From: Erythrobacter sanguineus
GTDB lineage: Bacteria; Pseudomonadota; Alphaproteobacteria; Sphingomonadales; Sphingomonadaceae
NCBI RefSeq assembly: GCF_900143235.1
Contig: NZ_FRDF01000008.1
Location: 100,570-164,569 of the forward strand
DNA: 64,000 nucleotides
Reading direction: 5' to 3'
Both the position numbers and the translations under genes were made by a program. The notes beneath the pieces were generated by a model. It was not told where the DNA came from, did not search any database, and saw only the letters and a program-made list of their open reading frames with translations. Below are positions 32,376-40,115 of the stretch, in pieces (within the stretch, counting starts at the first letter, position 1; each line of letters opens with the position of its first letter).

Positions 32376-33440
32376 ATGGATCTTCAGCCCCTGACGAAAT
32401 CGAAAGAGGCAAAGCCGCTCATCGCTTCGCCACGCGTTGACTTGCTCTTTATCGCCCCATTTCCGGAATTGATGCTGGCGCTTGGCTTCCTGTTGACAGC
32501 AACGCTGCTGGCGTGGGGCCTCAATCTGGATTTTCTGATCCCCTCGGGCAGCGCGCTTGAATTTACCGGGATGAGCTATGCCGTGCCGCTATCGCTTATC
32601 TGTGTGCTCGGCCTGTTTCTGATGATGACGAAGCAGACCATGCTGCTGGTCTATTATTCCACAGCGGGGCTGGCTTACGGCATCATATTGATAACGCACT
32701 TCAACATTAAAATGTGGATGAGCCTGATCAATCCCGCTTTGTGGGACAATTTTTACTGGAACACTGATCAAATGGTCCGGCCTTTGATTGATGTGTCATT
32801 TGCCGTGCACAACCTGATCGAGATCATCTTGCCGGTAGGGGAACATCTCTACCTGTTTGCCTTTCTGGCAATGTTCGCAGGCAGCATCATCGTGCATTCG
32901 ATGCAGCGGCTGATCGTGTTTCGCAAAGTCATCTTTACCGCGATGCTGGTCCATGTGCTCGGCGCGCTAAGCTATCTTGTGATGCCTGCTGTCGGGCCGT
33001 TCCTGTACGAACCGGGCGTCAACCTGCTCGAATCCGCGCGGCAGGAACACATGTATAATGGTTACAAGGCGCTGATTGCAGGCGGCCGGCCGTGGATCGC
33101 AAGCCACGGAAGCCAGTTCATGTTCGCCGCGGTGGCCGCCATGCCTTCGCTGCATGTCGCCTCGTCTGCTGTTTTCGTCTACTATGCTTGGAAGCATGCG
33201 CGCTGGCTCGCGGTGCTGTACCTGCCCCTGTTCACTTTTATCATTTTCGCCGCCGTGGCGACGCGCTGGCACTATTGGATCGATGTGGTCGCGGGGCTGG
33301 CGCTGACGGCGCTGGCGATCGCCGTGACCGAAGCGCTGTTCCGTCCGATAGAGGCATATGACACGACGCGGCGCGACAGACGCGACGCCGAGGCGGATAG
33401 AGCGGCTTGTGATCCGATGACATCGGAACATCCGCTCTGA
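32376..33440 (+). CDS. PAP2 superfamily / Aur1-like integral membrane enzyme
   Basis: This 354-residue membrane protein has about six helices and the PAP2_3 (Aur1/inositolphosphotransferase) active-site motifs: AMPSLHVASSAVFVYYAWKH, with the conserved Ser-x-His, and TRWHYWIDVVAGLAL, with the catalytic His and Asp. Eukaryotic Aur1 makes inositol phosphorylceramide; related bacterial enzymes move phospho-head groups between lipids. Sphingomonadales make glycosphingolipids, so a sphingolipid or phospholipid head-group role is possible but unproven. It stands alone in a roughly 260-bp gap after the AttH-like gene. The C-terminal 25 residues are charged. Confidence 0.72.
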   Translation: MDLQPLTKSKEAKPLIASPRVDLLFIAPFPELMLALGFLLTATLLAWGLNLDFLIPSGSALEFTGMSYAVPLSLICVLGLFLMMTKQTMLLVYYSTAGLAYGIILITHFNIKMWMSLINPALWDNFYWNTDQMVRPLIDVSFAVHNLIEIILPVGEHLYLFAFLAMFAGSIIVHSMQRLIVFRKVIFTAMLVHVLGALSYLVMPAVGPFLYEPGVNLLESARQEHMYNGYKALIAGGRPWIASHGSQFMFAAVAAMPSLHVASSAVFVYYAWKHARWLAVLYLPLFTFIIFAAVATRWHYWIDVVAGLALTALAIAVTEALFRPIEAYDTTRRDRRDAEADRAACDPMTSEHPL

Positions 33441-33566
33441 CGGCCGACCTGCCGCGATCATCTGCTTTTGCCGAGAGCTGACGACAACCACGCCACTGTC
33501 TGTTGCATTCCCATGACGCTGGGCTAGGCGGGGAGCGTCACGCGCCAACCGGGGATTCGCGAAGTC

Positions 33567-34502
33567 ATGAAGATCATGTCCGGCAATTCGAACCTGCCGC
33601 TCGCCCGGGCCATTGCGGCCTATCTTGAAATCCCGCTGACCGATGCCAGCGTGCGCCGGTTCGCCGACGAGGAAGTGTTCGTCGAAATCCACGAGAACGT
33701 GCGCGGCGAAGACGTGTTCGTTGTCCAGCCGACCAGCTTTCCGGCCAATGACAACCTGATGGAACTGCTGATCTGCATCGATGCGCTGCGCCGCGCCTCG
33801 GCCAAGCGGATTACCGCGGTGGTGCCCTATTTCGGCTATGCGCGGCAGGATCGCAAACCCGGCCCGCGCACGCCGATCTCGGCCAAGCTGGTGGCGAACC
33901 TTATCACCGAGGCCGGGGCCGACCGGATGCTGGCGGTGGATCTGCACGCCGGACAGATTCAGGGATTTTTCGATATCCCGACCGATAATCTTTATGCGGC
34001 CCCCGTCATGGCCGCGGATATTCAGGCGCGGTATGGCGATCAGGATCTGATGGTCGTCTCGCCCGATGTCGGCGGCGTCGTGCGCGCCCGCGCGCTGGCC
34101 AAGCGGCTCGATAATGCGCCGCTCGCCATCGTCGACAAGCGCCGTGACCGGCCCGGCGAAAGCGAAGTCATGAACATCATCGGTGATGTGTCGGGGCGCC
34201 ACTGCATCCTGATCGATGACATCATCGATTCGGGCGGCACCCTGTGCAACGCGGCCGAAGCGCTGCTGGCGAACGGCGCGAAGTCGGTTGCCGCCTATAT
34301 CACCCACGGCGTGTTGTCGGGCGGCGCGGTGGCGCGCATCAACGGCTCTGCGCTCAAGGAACTGGTGATCACCGATTCGATCCGCCCGACCGAGGCCGCC
34401 GAACAGTCCGACCGCATCCGCGTGCTGACCATGGCGCCGCTGGTGGGCGAGGCGATCCGGCGGATTGCGGATGAAAGCAGCGTGAGCAGCCTGTTTGATT
34501 GA
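33567..34502 (+). CDS. prs: Ribose-phosphate pyrophosphokinase
   Basis: PRPP synthetase makes phosphoribosyl pyrophosphate from ribose 5-phosphate and ATP, for purine, pyrimidine, histidine and tryptophan synthesis. The 311 residues match bacterial class I enzymes. The metal and ribose 5-phosphate binding flap lies in [17 protein letters not shown], and the PRPP signature in [21 protein letters not shown]. The catalytic loop has [20 protein letters not shown]. Transcription is rightward, with a histidinol-phosphatase-like gene next on the same strand after a repeat-bearing gap. Confidence 0.95.
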   Translation: MKIMSGNSNLPLARAIAAYLEIPLTDASVRRFADEEVFVEIHENVRGEDVFVVQPTSFPANDNLMELLICIDALRRASAKRITAVVPYFGYARQDRKPGPRTPISAKLVANLITEAGADRMLAVDLHAGQIQGFFDIPTDNLYAAPVMAADIQARYGDQDLMVVSPDVGGVVRARALAKRLDNAPLAIVDKRRDRPGESEVMNIIGDVSGRHCILIDDIIDSGGTLCNAAEALLANGAKSVAAYITHGVLSGGAVARINGSALKELVITDSIRPTEAAEQSDRIRVLTMAPLVGEAIRRIADESSVSSLFD

Positions 34503-34520
34503 TTCCTTGTTTTCCGCACG

Positions 34521-34620
34521 CCCTCCGGCGTGCGAAATCCTCGCTCACGCGACCTGCGGTCGCATCGCTGCGGGCGCCCATGCAGGTGTGCTTTGCACGC
34601 CTTCGGCTCCGGGCTTGCGG
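34521..34620. repeat. GC-rich intergenic repeat, family 1, copy B
   Basis: This copy lies between prs and hisN and matches copy A at 1021-1120: tcgctgcgggcg at 34565-34576 and tgcaggtgtg at 34581-34590, with the same spacing. Palindromic pieces (ggccctgcgggcc, 34620-34632) lie just past its end. It has no coding potential. Confidence 0.6.
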
Positions 34621-34649
34621 CCCTGCGGGCCGTTTTCTAGTGCCAGACC

Positions 34650-35420
34650 ATGACTGATTCTGACCTCGCCCTTGCTCTGCGCCTTGCCGATCTCGCCGGA
34701 GCCGCGATACGCCCCTTGTTCCGGGGCCAATGGAACCATGAACGCAAGGCCGATCGCAGCTTCGTTACCGAGGCCGACCGTGCCGCCGAAGCCGCAATGC
34801 GCCGCCTGATCGAGGCCGAATTCCCGCGCGACGGCATCATCGGCGAGGAATATGGCACCCGCAACGAAGGCGCAGGCCGCCAATGGGTAATCGATCCGAT
34901 AGACGGCACCACCAGCTTCATCGCCGGACGCCCGATCTTCGGCACGCTGATCGCGCTGCTGCAGGATGGCTGGCCGGTGCTGGGCATCATCGACCAACCG
35001 ATTGCGGGCGAACGCTGGGTGGGCCGCATCGGCGAGCCGACGCTGTTCAACGGCAAGCCCGCCACGGCGCGGCCCTTGAAGGAGCTCACCGACGCGGTTC
35101 TCGCCACCACCAGCCCGCACCTGTTCACCAATGAAGAAGCCGACGCCTTCATGAGCGTCGCCAAACAGGTCGCGGAAAAAAAGATCATCTACGGCGGCGA
35201 CTGCTACAATTACGGCCTTGTCGCATCGGGCCATATCGACGTGGTGATCGAGGCCGGGCTGAAGCTGTATGACTACGCCGCACTGGTCCCCGTGGTCGAA
35301 GGCGCAGGCGGCATGATGGCCGACTGGCAGGGCAATCCGCTGGATGCAGGCAGCGACGGCACAGTGATCGCACTGGGCGATCCGGCGCGGCTGGAGGATG
35401 TGCTGGAGGCGATGGGGTAG
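34650..35420 (+). CDS. hisN: Histidinol-phosphatase, inositol monophosphatase family
   Basis: The 256-residue protein belongs to the IMPase-like phosphatases. Metal-binding motifs are GEEYG (70s region) and the core IDPIDGTTSFIAGRPIFGTLIAL. The C-terminal motif GLKLYDYAALVPVVEGAGG is the IMPase signature 2. In Actinobacteria and Alphaproteobacteria this subgroup (HisN) dephosphorylates histidinol phosphate in histidine synthesis. The neighbouring prs supplies PRPP for the first step of the same route, which supports this assignment. A myo-inositol phosphatase activity cannot be excluded. Confidence 0.82.
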   Translation: MTDSDLALALRLADLAGAAIRPLFRGQWNHERKADRSFVTEADRAAEAAMRRLIEAEFPRDGIIGEEYGTRNEGAGRQWVIDPIDGTTSFIAGRPIFGTLIALLQDGWPVLGIIDQPIAGERWVGRIGEPTLFNGKPATARPLKELTDAVLATTSPHLFTNEEADAFMSVAKQVAEKKIIYGGDCYNYGLVASGHIDVVIEAGLKLYDYAALVPVVEGAGGMMADWQGNPLDAGSDGTVIALGDPARLEDVLEAMG

Positions 35421-35674
35421 CGGAGCGGTCAGCTATCGGCTTTTTTCTGCCGGAAGCTGCCGTTCGGCTAGCGACCCTGTGTGGACGGCCTGTTTGCGCG
35501 GCTCTGCATGGCCGCTGGCCCTGATGCCATTCGCGCGGGTCAGGTCCCTCCCAATTGCACGCACTCGAAGTGCCGGGGTCGAACGGGTTCTCCTGCTCCG
35601 GCGGTTTCAACCGGCTTGTTGCGTCAGTTCAGTCTGCCCTCTCCAACTGGTGTAGCGCCCTCGGGCGCGATCTC

Positions 35675-36300
35675 TCAGGCGGCCGCCGACTTCGGTTCCC
35701 GGTAAGGCTCGCCGGTTGTCAACATCGCCCAGATGATCCGGGCGTTCTTGTTTGCGAGCGCAACAGCGGCAACCTTGGGCTTCTTGCGCTCCGGAAGCTG
35801 CGGCACCCATGGCCGCTTGGTGCTGCCCTGCCTCGCTCGCCGCACTACTGCCATGGCACCGACCACGAGCAGCGCGCGCAGGTAAGGGTGCCAGCCTTGG
35901 TAATGCTGCCAAGCCGCTCCTTGCCGCCGCTCGAGTTCTGGCGGGGTGTGAGACCGATCCATGCCGACAGGCTTCGCCCGCCCCCGAAGGTCGAAGGGTC
36001 GGGCACGCAGGCAACGATCGCGCTGGCCAGCAACGTGCCGATGCCGGGGATCTTCATGAGCCGGCGGTCCGCCTCGGTCTTGCGGGCATCGGCGAGAGTG
36101 CGCCGGTCATTGTCGAGGATCTGCTCCTTCACCATCTCGAGCTGGGTGCACAGCACCCCAAGGCAGGCCCGGGCCTCGTCGGGCAAGCGCGCATCATCCT
36201 GATCGGCGATGACCGCGATCAGCCGGTCCAGTCCCCCGCGCCCGATGGCTGCGGTGATGCCGAACTCGGCCATGTGCGCGCGCAGGGCATTCATGCTGCC
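35675..36300 (-). pseudogene. IS110 family transposase remnant, 5'-truncated and frameshifted
   Basis: The minus strand encodes the C-terminal half of an IS110/IS116/IS902 transposase. Homology starts around NALRAHMAEFG and continues through RLMKIPGIGTLLASAIVACV and the IS116 signature SAWIGLTPRQNSSGGKERLG. At about position 35890 the frame changes: the expected KAGDPYLRALLVVGA reads as KAGTLTCARC in the first frame, and HPYLRALLVVGAMAVVRRA is restored in the next. This points to a single-base deletion. The N-terminal RuvC-like DEDD domain (about 115 residues) is missing. The element is dead and abuts the pucC remnant. Confidence 0.85.
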
Positions 36301-36390
36301 GTTGGCTGACGCTAGGTGCAAATTATTCAAGGTCGGAAGCCCGGTAGTGAATCAGTTCGACAAAAAGCTGATGTCGCTCTGGATGGGCTG

Positions 36391-37236
36391 AGGCAAGCGG
36401 CTGCTGCCGTTTGCCGATGCGGCCAGTGACGATCTGCCGCTGTCTCGCCTGCTCAGGCTTTCGCTCATCCAGTTTTCGGTCGGAATATCGCTGACCCTTC
36501 TGGTCGGCACGCTCAACCGCGTGATGATCGTCGAGCTTGAAGTGGCCTCGACGATTGTTGGCGTAATGCTCGCCCTCCCGCTGTTGGTTGCCCCGTTTCG
36601 TGCGCTTATCGGCTTCCGTTCCGACACGCATCGTTCGGCGCTGGGCTGGCGCGCGAGGACCAGCAGGCCAATGTTGTCGGGCTGATGTATGTCAGCCTGC
36701 TGCTGGGATCGATTGTCTCCGCGCTGGTGTTCGGCGTCTTTCTCACCGATTTCTCCCCCGGGCGACTGATTCAGGTGATCCAGGGTTGCGCCGTGGTCAC
36801 CGTGTTCCTGAACCTTGTCGCCACATGGAAGCAGGAGGCACTCAATTCGAGCCCGCCGCCAACCGATCCGGCGGCCATGGCCGGTACGTTCCGCCAGAGC
36901 TGGGACAACTTCATCGTCCAGCGTCAGGCGCTGCGCCGCATGATCGTGATCGGGATCGGGACGCTGGCCTTCACCATGTCGGATGCGCTGCTCGAGCCCT
37001 ATGGCGCTCAGGCGCTCGGCCTCGGGGTGGGCATGACAACGCGGCTGACCGCGATTCTGGCGGGAGGCAGCCTGGTGGGCTTCACGATCGCATCGCAGAT
37101 CCTCAGCCGCGGCAGCGATCCGGTCAGGCTTGCGGGGGCGGGCGCACTGATGGGCCTGCCCGGCTTTGCGATGATCATTGCCGCAGCGCCGATACAATCA
37201 GCCTCGCTGTTTTCGGTCGGCGTCCTGCTGATCGGA
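36391..37236 (+). pseudogene. pucC: Decayed pucC/lhaA-type light-harvesting assembly factor (BCD-family MFS)
   Basis: Two frames encode parts of a PucC/LhaA membrane protein, which helps assemble light-harvesting complexes. Fragment 1 (36391-about 36650) reads LPFADAASDDLPLSRLLRL, then GTLNRVMIVELEV and FRALIGFRSDTHRSALGWR. Fragment 2 (about 36652-37236) resumes with REDQQANVVGLMYVSLLLGS and carries helices to LFSVGVLLIG. Roughly 70 codons are missing at the junction, near 36645-36654, with a frame change. The C-terminal third is lost after 37236. An in-frame TGA directly precedes fragment 1. It faces the pucBA pair tail to tail. Confidence 0.8.
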
Positions 37237-37389
37237 TCATGGTGCCGCTGGTCCAGCGTGCGCAGGAACGGGCCGGGTTGCTGCGGCGCGTCTGAGCAAT
37301 TGTGCCAATGCGCCTGCGGGCGCGCCGGTTGCGCGTTTTCTGGTCGGCTTCGGCTTCCGGCTGAGCCCGTGTCTGCGGCACATAAAGAA

Positions 37390-37414
37390 AGACCCGGCGC
37401 TTGCGGCCGGGTCT
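37390..37414 (-). terminator. Hairpin between pucC remnant and pucA
   Basis: A 9-bp stem agacccggc/gccgggtct (37390-37398 with 37406-37414) lies 78 bp past the pucA stop. Read on the minus strand, the stem is followed by tctttat, so it can end pucBA transcription. It may work in both directions. Confidence 0.65.
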
Positions 37415-37492
37415 TCCGTGTTGGGTGGTCCACACCGCCCTTGCGGGCTGGATGGAATGTGCAAGCCTCAGGCCCCTGCGGGCCTGACGTCC

Positions 37493-37675
37493 TTATTCAA
37501 CCGGTGCTGCAGCAGCCTCGGCAGGAGCAGCGGCACCCTGGAAGAAGTCGCTCATCCAGGTGGTGTTGGTGAGAACGGAGTAATGGACGCCGAGCGACGT
37601 CAGCACCAGAACGAGGAACATGATCGGAATGATCACATTCGGGCTGACATAGAGGAAAATCCGACCTTCTTTCAT
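37493..37675 (-). CDS. pucA: LH2 light-harvesting antenna alpha polypeptide
   Basis: This 60-residue alpha apoprotein of a peripheral (LH2-type) bacteriochlorophyll antenna in the photosynthetic membrane aligns without gaps to the Rhodoblastus acidophilus alpha chain. It has MKEGRIFLYVSPNVIIPIM for the N-terminal surface helix and a single membrane helix with the bacteriochlorophyll-ligating His at residue 31 (SLGVHYSVLTNTTW), then SDFFQG and an Ala/Pro-rich tail. Residues 44-45 are Phe-Phe, where B850 complexes have Tyr-Trp or Tyr-Tyr. It lies 13 bp after pucB, with GGGAGG as ribosome binding site. LH1 alpha chains have a different N-terminus. Confidence 0.85.
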   Translation of the reverse strand: MKEGRIFLYVSPNVIIPIMFLVLVLTSLGVHYSVLTNTTWMSDFFQGAAAPAEAAAAPVE

Positions 37676-37688
37676 CGTCTGGCCTCCC

Positions 37689-37844
37689 TTACTTGAGCCA
37701 CGGCGTCAAAATGAACGCCAGTATGTGAGCTGCGACGGCGATGCCGAAGTAAATCCGCGTCCCCCATTTCAGCCCGTCGTTGATTTCTAGGGCCTGCGCT
37801 TCCGTCAGCCCGGTGGGGTAAACTTTTGTGTCATCACCTGCCAT
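37689..37844 (-). CDS. pucB: LH2 light-harvesting antenna beta polypeptide
   Basis: This 51-residue beta apoprotein was translated directly from the minus strand. It begins MAGDDTKVYPTGLTEAQALE, close to known LH2 beta chains (DDPNKVWPTGLT type), and has the membrane helix RIYFGIAVAAHILAFIL ending TPWLK. His40 is the bacteriochlorophyll ligand and Arg30 matches the Arg that contacts B800. At residue 22 an Asn replaces the His conserved near B800 (LEIND versus EELHK). AAGGAGG lies just upstream of the ATG. The pucB-pucA order is that of known puc operons. Confidence 0.85.
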   Translation of the reverse strand: MAGDDTKVYPTGLTEAQALEINDGLKWGTRIYFGIAVAAHILAFILTPWLK

Positions 37845-38300
37845 GTGGCGAACCTCCTTGATCGGTTACGGCATTCGCGGAAACTCGGTAATGACCCCAG
37901 CCTTGTTCCCTTGGGATGCAATTAGCGTGGTTGTGGAATTCTCCATGAACCGCATCAAGAAATTGCGAATACGGCCATAGGCATCGAGTCGGGTGAGCGG
38001 CCTGATGCAAATTGAATGTTGCATTTTACAGCACAAACGTCAACGTTGTTTAACATATTTTAATGTCAAGAAAAGTTGCCAACGATCATGCTCTCCCAAG
38101 GGGTGCTGGTCGAACCGGCGATGGTCTCACGGGACGACCGGGAGTGGACGAGCGCCTGTCGGCGTTACGTTTTCATCAATCATCATGCGCTGCGCCAGAC
38201 TAAGGCCGATGCTGTCGGCCCGCGGCGTGAAACAAAGGCAGATCTCCACCCGATTGTGTTGGAAAACTCGGCCTTGCAATGGCACTAAAGTATCGATTCA
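37845..38300 (-). promoter_or_regulatory. pucB upstream region, AT-rich
   Basis: About 450 bp between pucB and the IS1182 fragment contain no convincing gene. The part nearest the gene should hold the pucBA promoter. The stretch around 38030-38080 is clearly AT-rich (caacgttgtttaacatattt), unlike the surroundings. I looked for the PpsR motif TGT-N12-ACA and the FnrL motif TTGAT-N4-ATCAA and found no exact match. The regulator is therefore unknown. Confidence 0.4.
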
Positions 38301-38330
38301 GTGTCTCTGCCAGCAAGCGGAGATGATCGG

Positions 38331-38549
38331 ATGATGGGCGAACGGACGGTGGCGCAGGAGGCGCCGTTCTACAGCTTCAACCTGGAGCGGCATGTGCCGG
38401 CGGATCACCTGCTGCGCTCGGTCGACCGGTTCGTTGACCTGTCGGACATTCGCGAACATCTGCGCCCTTTCTACAGTTCGACCGGATGGCGATACAGAAG
38501 CAAGGTGGAGGTGCGAGAAAAATTTGGGCTTGCACCCAACCTCTGTTAG
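38331..38549 (+). pseudogene. IS1182/IS5-type transposase, N-terminal fragment
   Basis: The sequence opens MMGERTVAQEAPFYSFNLER and continues HVPADHLLRSVDRFVDL and HLRPFYSSTG, the conserved N-terminus of IS1182-group transposases. Normally RPSIDPELMIRML and the DDE domain follow. Here it turns into unrelated sequence at about 38482 and stops at 38549. About 50 residues of homology remain. It marks the right side of the puc segment. Confidence 0.75.
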
Positions 38550-38603
38550 AACAGCGCCGGGATCGGCAACAATAGGCTCCTGACCGGAGCAAGGAAGGTC
38601 TAT

Positions 38604-39125
38604 ATGTCCAATGAAGCCCCTGCCATCGACTGGGCGGATGACGTCAAGCGGTATGTTCCCAGTGCCGATAACGGCGCGATCGCCGGGATCGTGCACCATT
38701 CTATGGTAGCGCTCAAAACCCGCGACGCGTCGCTCGTGTCGTTCGGCAATCCGGCCGAGACGCGCCGCGTGCGCGAAAGTTTCTGCAAGAAGACGCTCGG
38801 CCTGACCGATCCTGACGCCGCGCTCGACTCCGCCATCGCCGCAGTTGGCCAGCGGATGAGCGACTCCACCTCGCCCCACCGGGTGACGGCATATTACCTT
38901 CTTGCCGACCATTTCGACAGGCTGGGACAGTTCCGCGCGGCAGCGACGCCATCGGCCGAAGCGGCCCGGCCTCTGGCGCCATGGGCGGCGACCATGTTTG
39001 ACGGTCCCCCCCCGGGCACGGCCATCGGCGGCCCCAGCACCGATCTCAGGTTTTGGACCTTGGTTGGTCTGGGCGGCGGGGCGCTGGCGCTGTTTGCAGC
39101 GATTGCCAGTACTGCTGGTGGCTGA
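38604..39125 (+). CDS. DUF2853 family protein with C-terminal membrane helix
   Basis: The first 100 residues match the small helical DUF2853 family: DWADDVKRYVPSADNGAIAG, then KTRDASLVSFGNPAETRRVR, KKTLGLTDPDAALDSAIAAV and HRVTAYYLLADHF. Most members stop there. This 173-residue version adds a Pro/Ala linker and a hydrophobic C-terminal helix (LVGLGGGALALFAAIASTAGG), suggesting a membrane tail anchor. The family's function is unknown. A clear ribosome binding site (aaggaagg) precedes the ATG. It lies inside the accessory islet. Confidence 0.78.
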   Translation: MSNEAPAIDWADDVKRYVPSADNGAIAGIVHHSMVALKTRDASLVSFGNPAETRRVRESFCKKTLGLTDPDAALDSAIAAVGQRMSDSTSPHRVTAYYLLADHFDRLGQFRAAATPSAEAARPLAPWAATMFDGPPPGTAIGGPSTDLRFWTLVGLGGGALALFAAIASTAGG

Positions 39126-39381
39126 CGCTTTGATCGCAAATCGTCGTCGGCTCCGACAGCGGCCGCAACGGCAGAACGGCCGCACCGGCCGCTCCTGACC
39201 TCATGGCTCTAAGAGAGTGCCAACCCACGGGCCGCGTTGTGTTTGCCCGGCCTGCGGCGCCGCTCGCGAACCCGCAGACCAGGCGGAGCGTGGGTAGCCG
39301 CGCGCCCTGACCGGCCCGGGCGAGGATGCGGCGGCGCCGTGCGGGTGGCAGTCCTGCTCACGCGCGGCCAAGCGCTGAACG

Positions 39382-39624
39382 GTGGCCAATCTCGAGCCAC
39401 GGTTGCGAAATCTCGGATGCGACAAGCCCCACAAGCTCGGCGGGCAAATCGACACGGTCTATGGCGATCCGCTGAAAAAAGGGCACATCCTGCTGTTCCA
39501 GCTTGCCTCAGACGCAGCGACTGGGTGGATCTGTGGCGACCTTGGGCCAGTCTATGTCTCGATCGATGCTGCAGACATGGAAGCTGGGAACTTTGACAGG
39601 GTCAGAGCTTGGCTGGAGGCGTGA
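39382..39624 (+). pseudogene. DUF1963 (YwqG-like) C-terminal fragment
   Basis: The frame encodes 80 residues that match the C-terminal part of DUF1963 proteins: PHKLGGQIDTVYGDP, then ILLFQLASDAATGWICGDLG and the ending IDAADMEAGNFDRVRAWLE. The N-terminal two thirds of the domain are absent, and no sensible upstream continuation was found in the same frame. The GTG start at 39382 is nominal. It is probably a gene remnant, though a short expressed protein cannot be excluded. Confidence 0.55.
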
Positions 39625-39773
39625 CGGGCGGTTCGCTAAGCAGACATTCCGGAATCCACCCACGAGCGGCCATAAACGACGCCCCGGCTCGATCCCGGAA
39701 GCGGCTTGGCAGCTTTGCCCCGGTCCTGAAAAATTGCTGCCGTTCAGCAATCGACCCCGGAACGGACTTTACC

Positions 39774-39800
39774 GTCATCCCAGCGAAAGCTGGGATCGCT
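39774..39800. repeat. 27-bp inverted repeat, left copy (REP-like)
   Basis: gtcatcccagcgaaagctgg and the next 7 bases match the reverse complement of 40116-40142 in 26 of 27 positions. Each copy is itself a hairpin with an 8-bp stem and a GAAA or TTTC loop (atcccagc-gaaa-gctgggat). The pair encloses the GIY-YIG gene. Confidence 0.8.
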
Positions 39801-39846
39801 CTCGCCCTCGTGCTAGCTCACGGCAATCGGCGGCTGGGTCTACATC

Positions 39847-40110
39847 ATGACCAACAAACGCGGCGGCGTTCTGTATATCGGCGTCACCGCCGACCTGCCC
39901 GCCCGGATCTTGCAACACAAGCAAGGCAAGGGTTCCGCCTTCTGCCGTCGTTATGGCCTTGACCGACTGCTCTACGCGGAGCCTCATGCCGAGATCGCGG
40001 ACGCCATCGCCCGAGAAAAAGCGATGAAGGCATGGAAGCGCGCATGAAAGATCGAGCAGATTGAAAAGAGCAACCCTGAATGGGGTGACCTTTTCGAGCA
40101 GATCAACTGA
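39847..40110 (+). pseudogene. GIY-YIG nuclease superfamily gene with a premature stop
   Basis: The reading frame carries the GIY-YIG core (GGVLYIGVTADLPARILQHK) and continues FCRRYGLDRLLYAEPHAEI and AIAREKAMKAWKRA. A TGA at 40045-40047 stands where homologues have Trp (RAWKI), then the frame goes on as KIEQIEKSNPEWGDLFEQIN to a natural stop at 40110. The usual N-terminal GGWVYIM is readable just before the ATG but lies 20-30 bp after an in-frame TAG. These small UPF0213-like proteins are widespread; the domain is intact up to the last 20 residues, so partial function is possible. Confidence 0.75.
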
Positions 40111-40115
40111 CCGCC

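Noticed and set aside
35520..35610. Possible tRNA gene (gggtcgaacgggttctcctg region)
   Set aside because: It recalls a T-arm, but no acceptor stem, D-arm or anticodon arm could be folded on either strand.
37493..37844. The antenna pair as LH1 pufBA
   Set aside because: The alpha chain has the LH2 form (Lys/Gln-Gly at 3-5, Asn-Thr-Thr-Trp after His31) and the beta chain the DD..K.YPTGLT start; no pufLM follows.
37850..38080. PpsR or FnrL binding site upstream of pucB
   Set aside because: No exact TGT-N12-ACA or TTGAT-N4-ATCAA was found; the nearest candidate has a 13-base spacer.
37993..38334. Open frame across the pucB upstream region as a gene
   Set aside because: No recognisable domain, skewed composition, no ribosome binding site, and it runs into the IS fragment.
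39126..39375. Minus-strand frame in the DUF2853-DUF1963 gap
   Set aside because: It encodes Arg/Pro/Ala-rich sequence typical of out-of-frame GC-rich DNA; nothing else was found in this 250-bp stretch.
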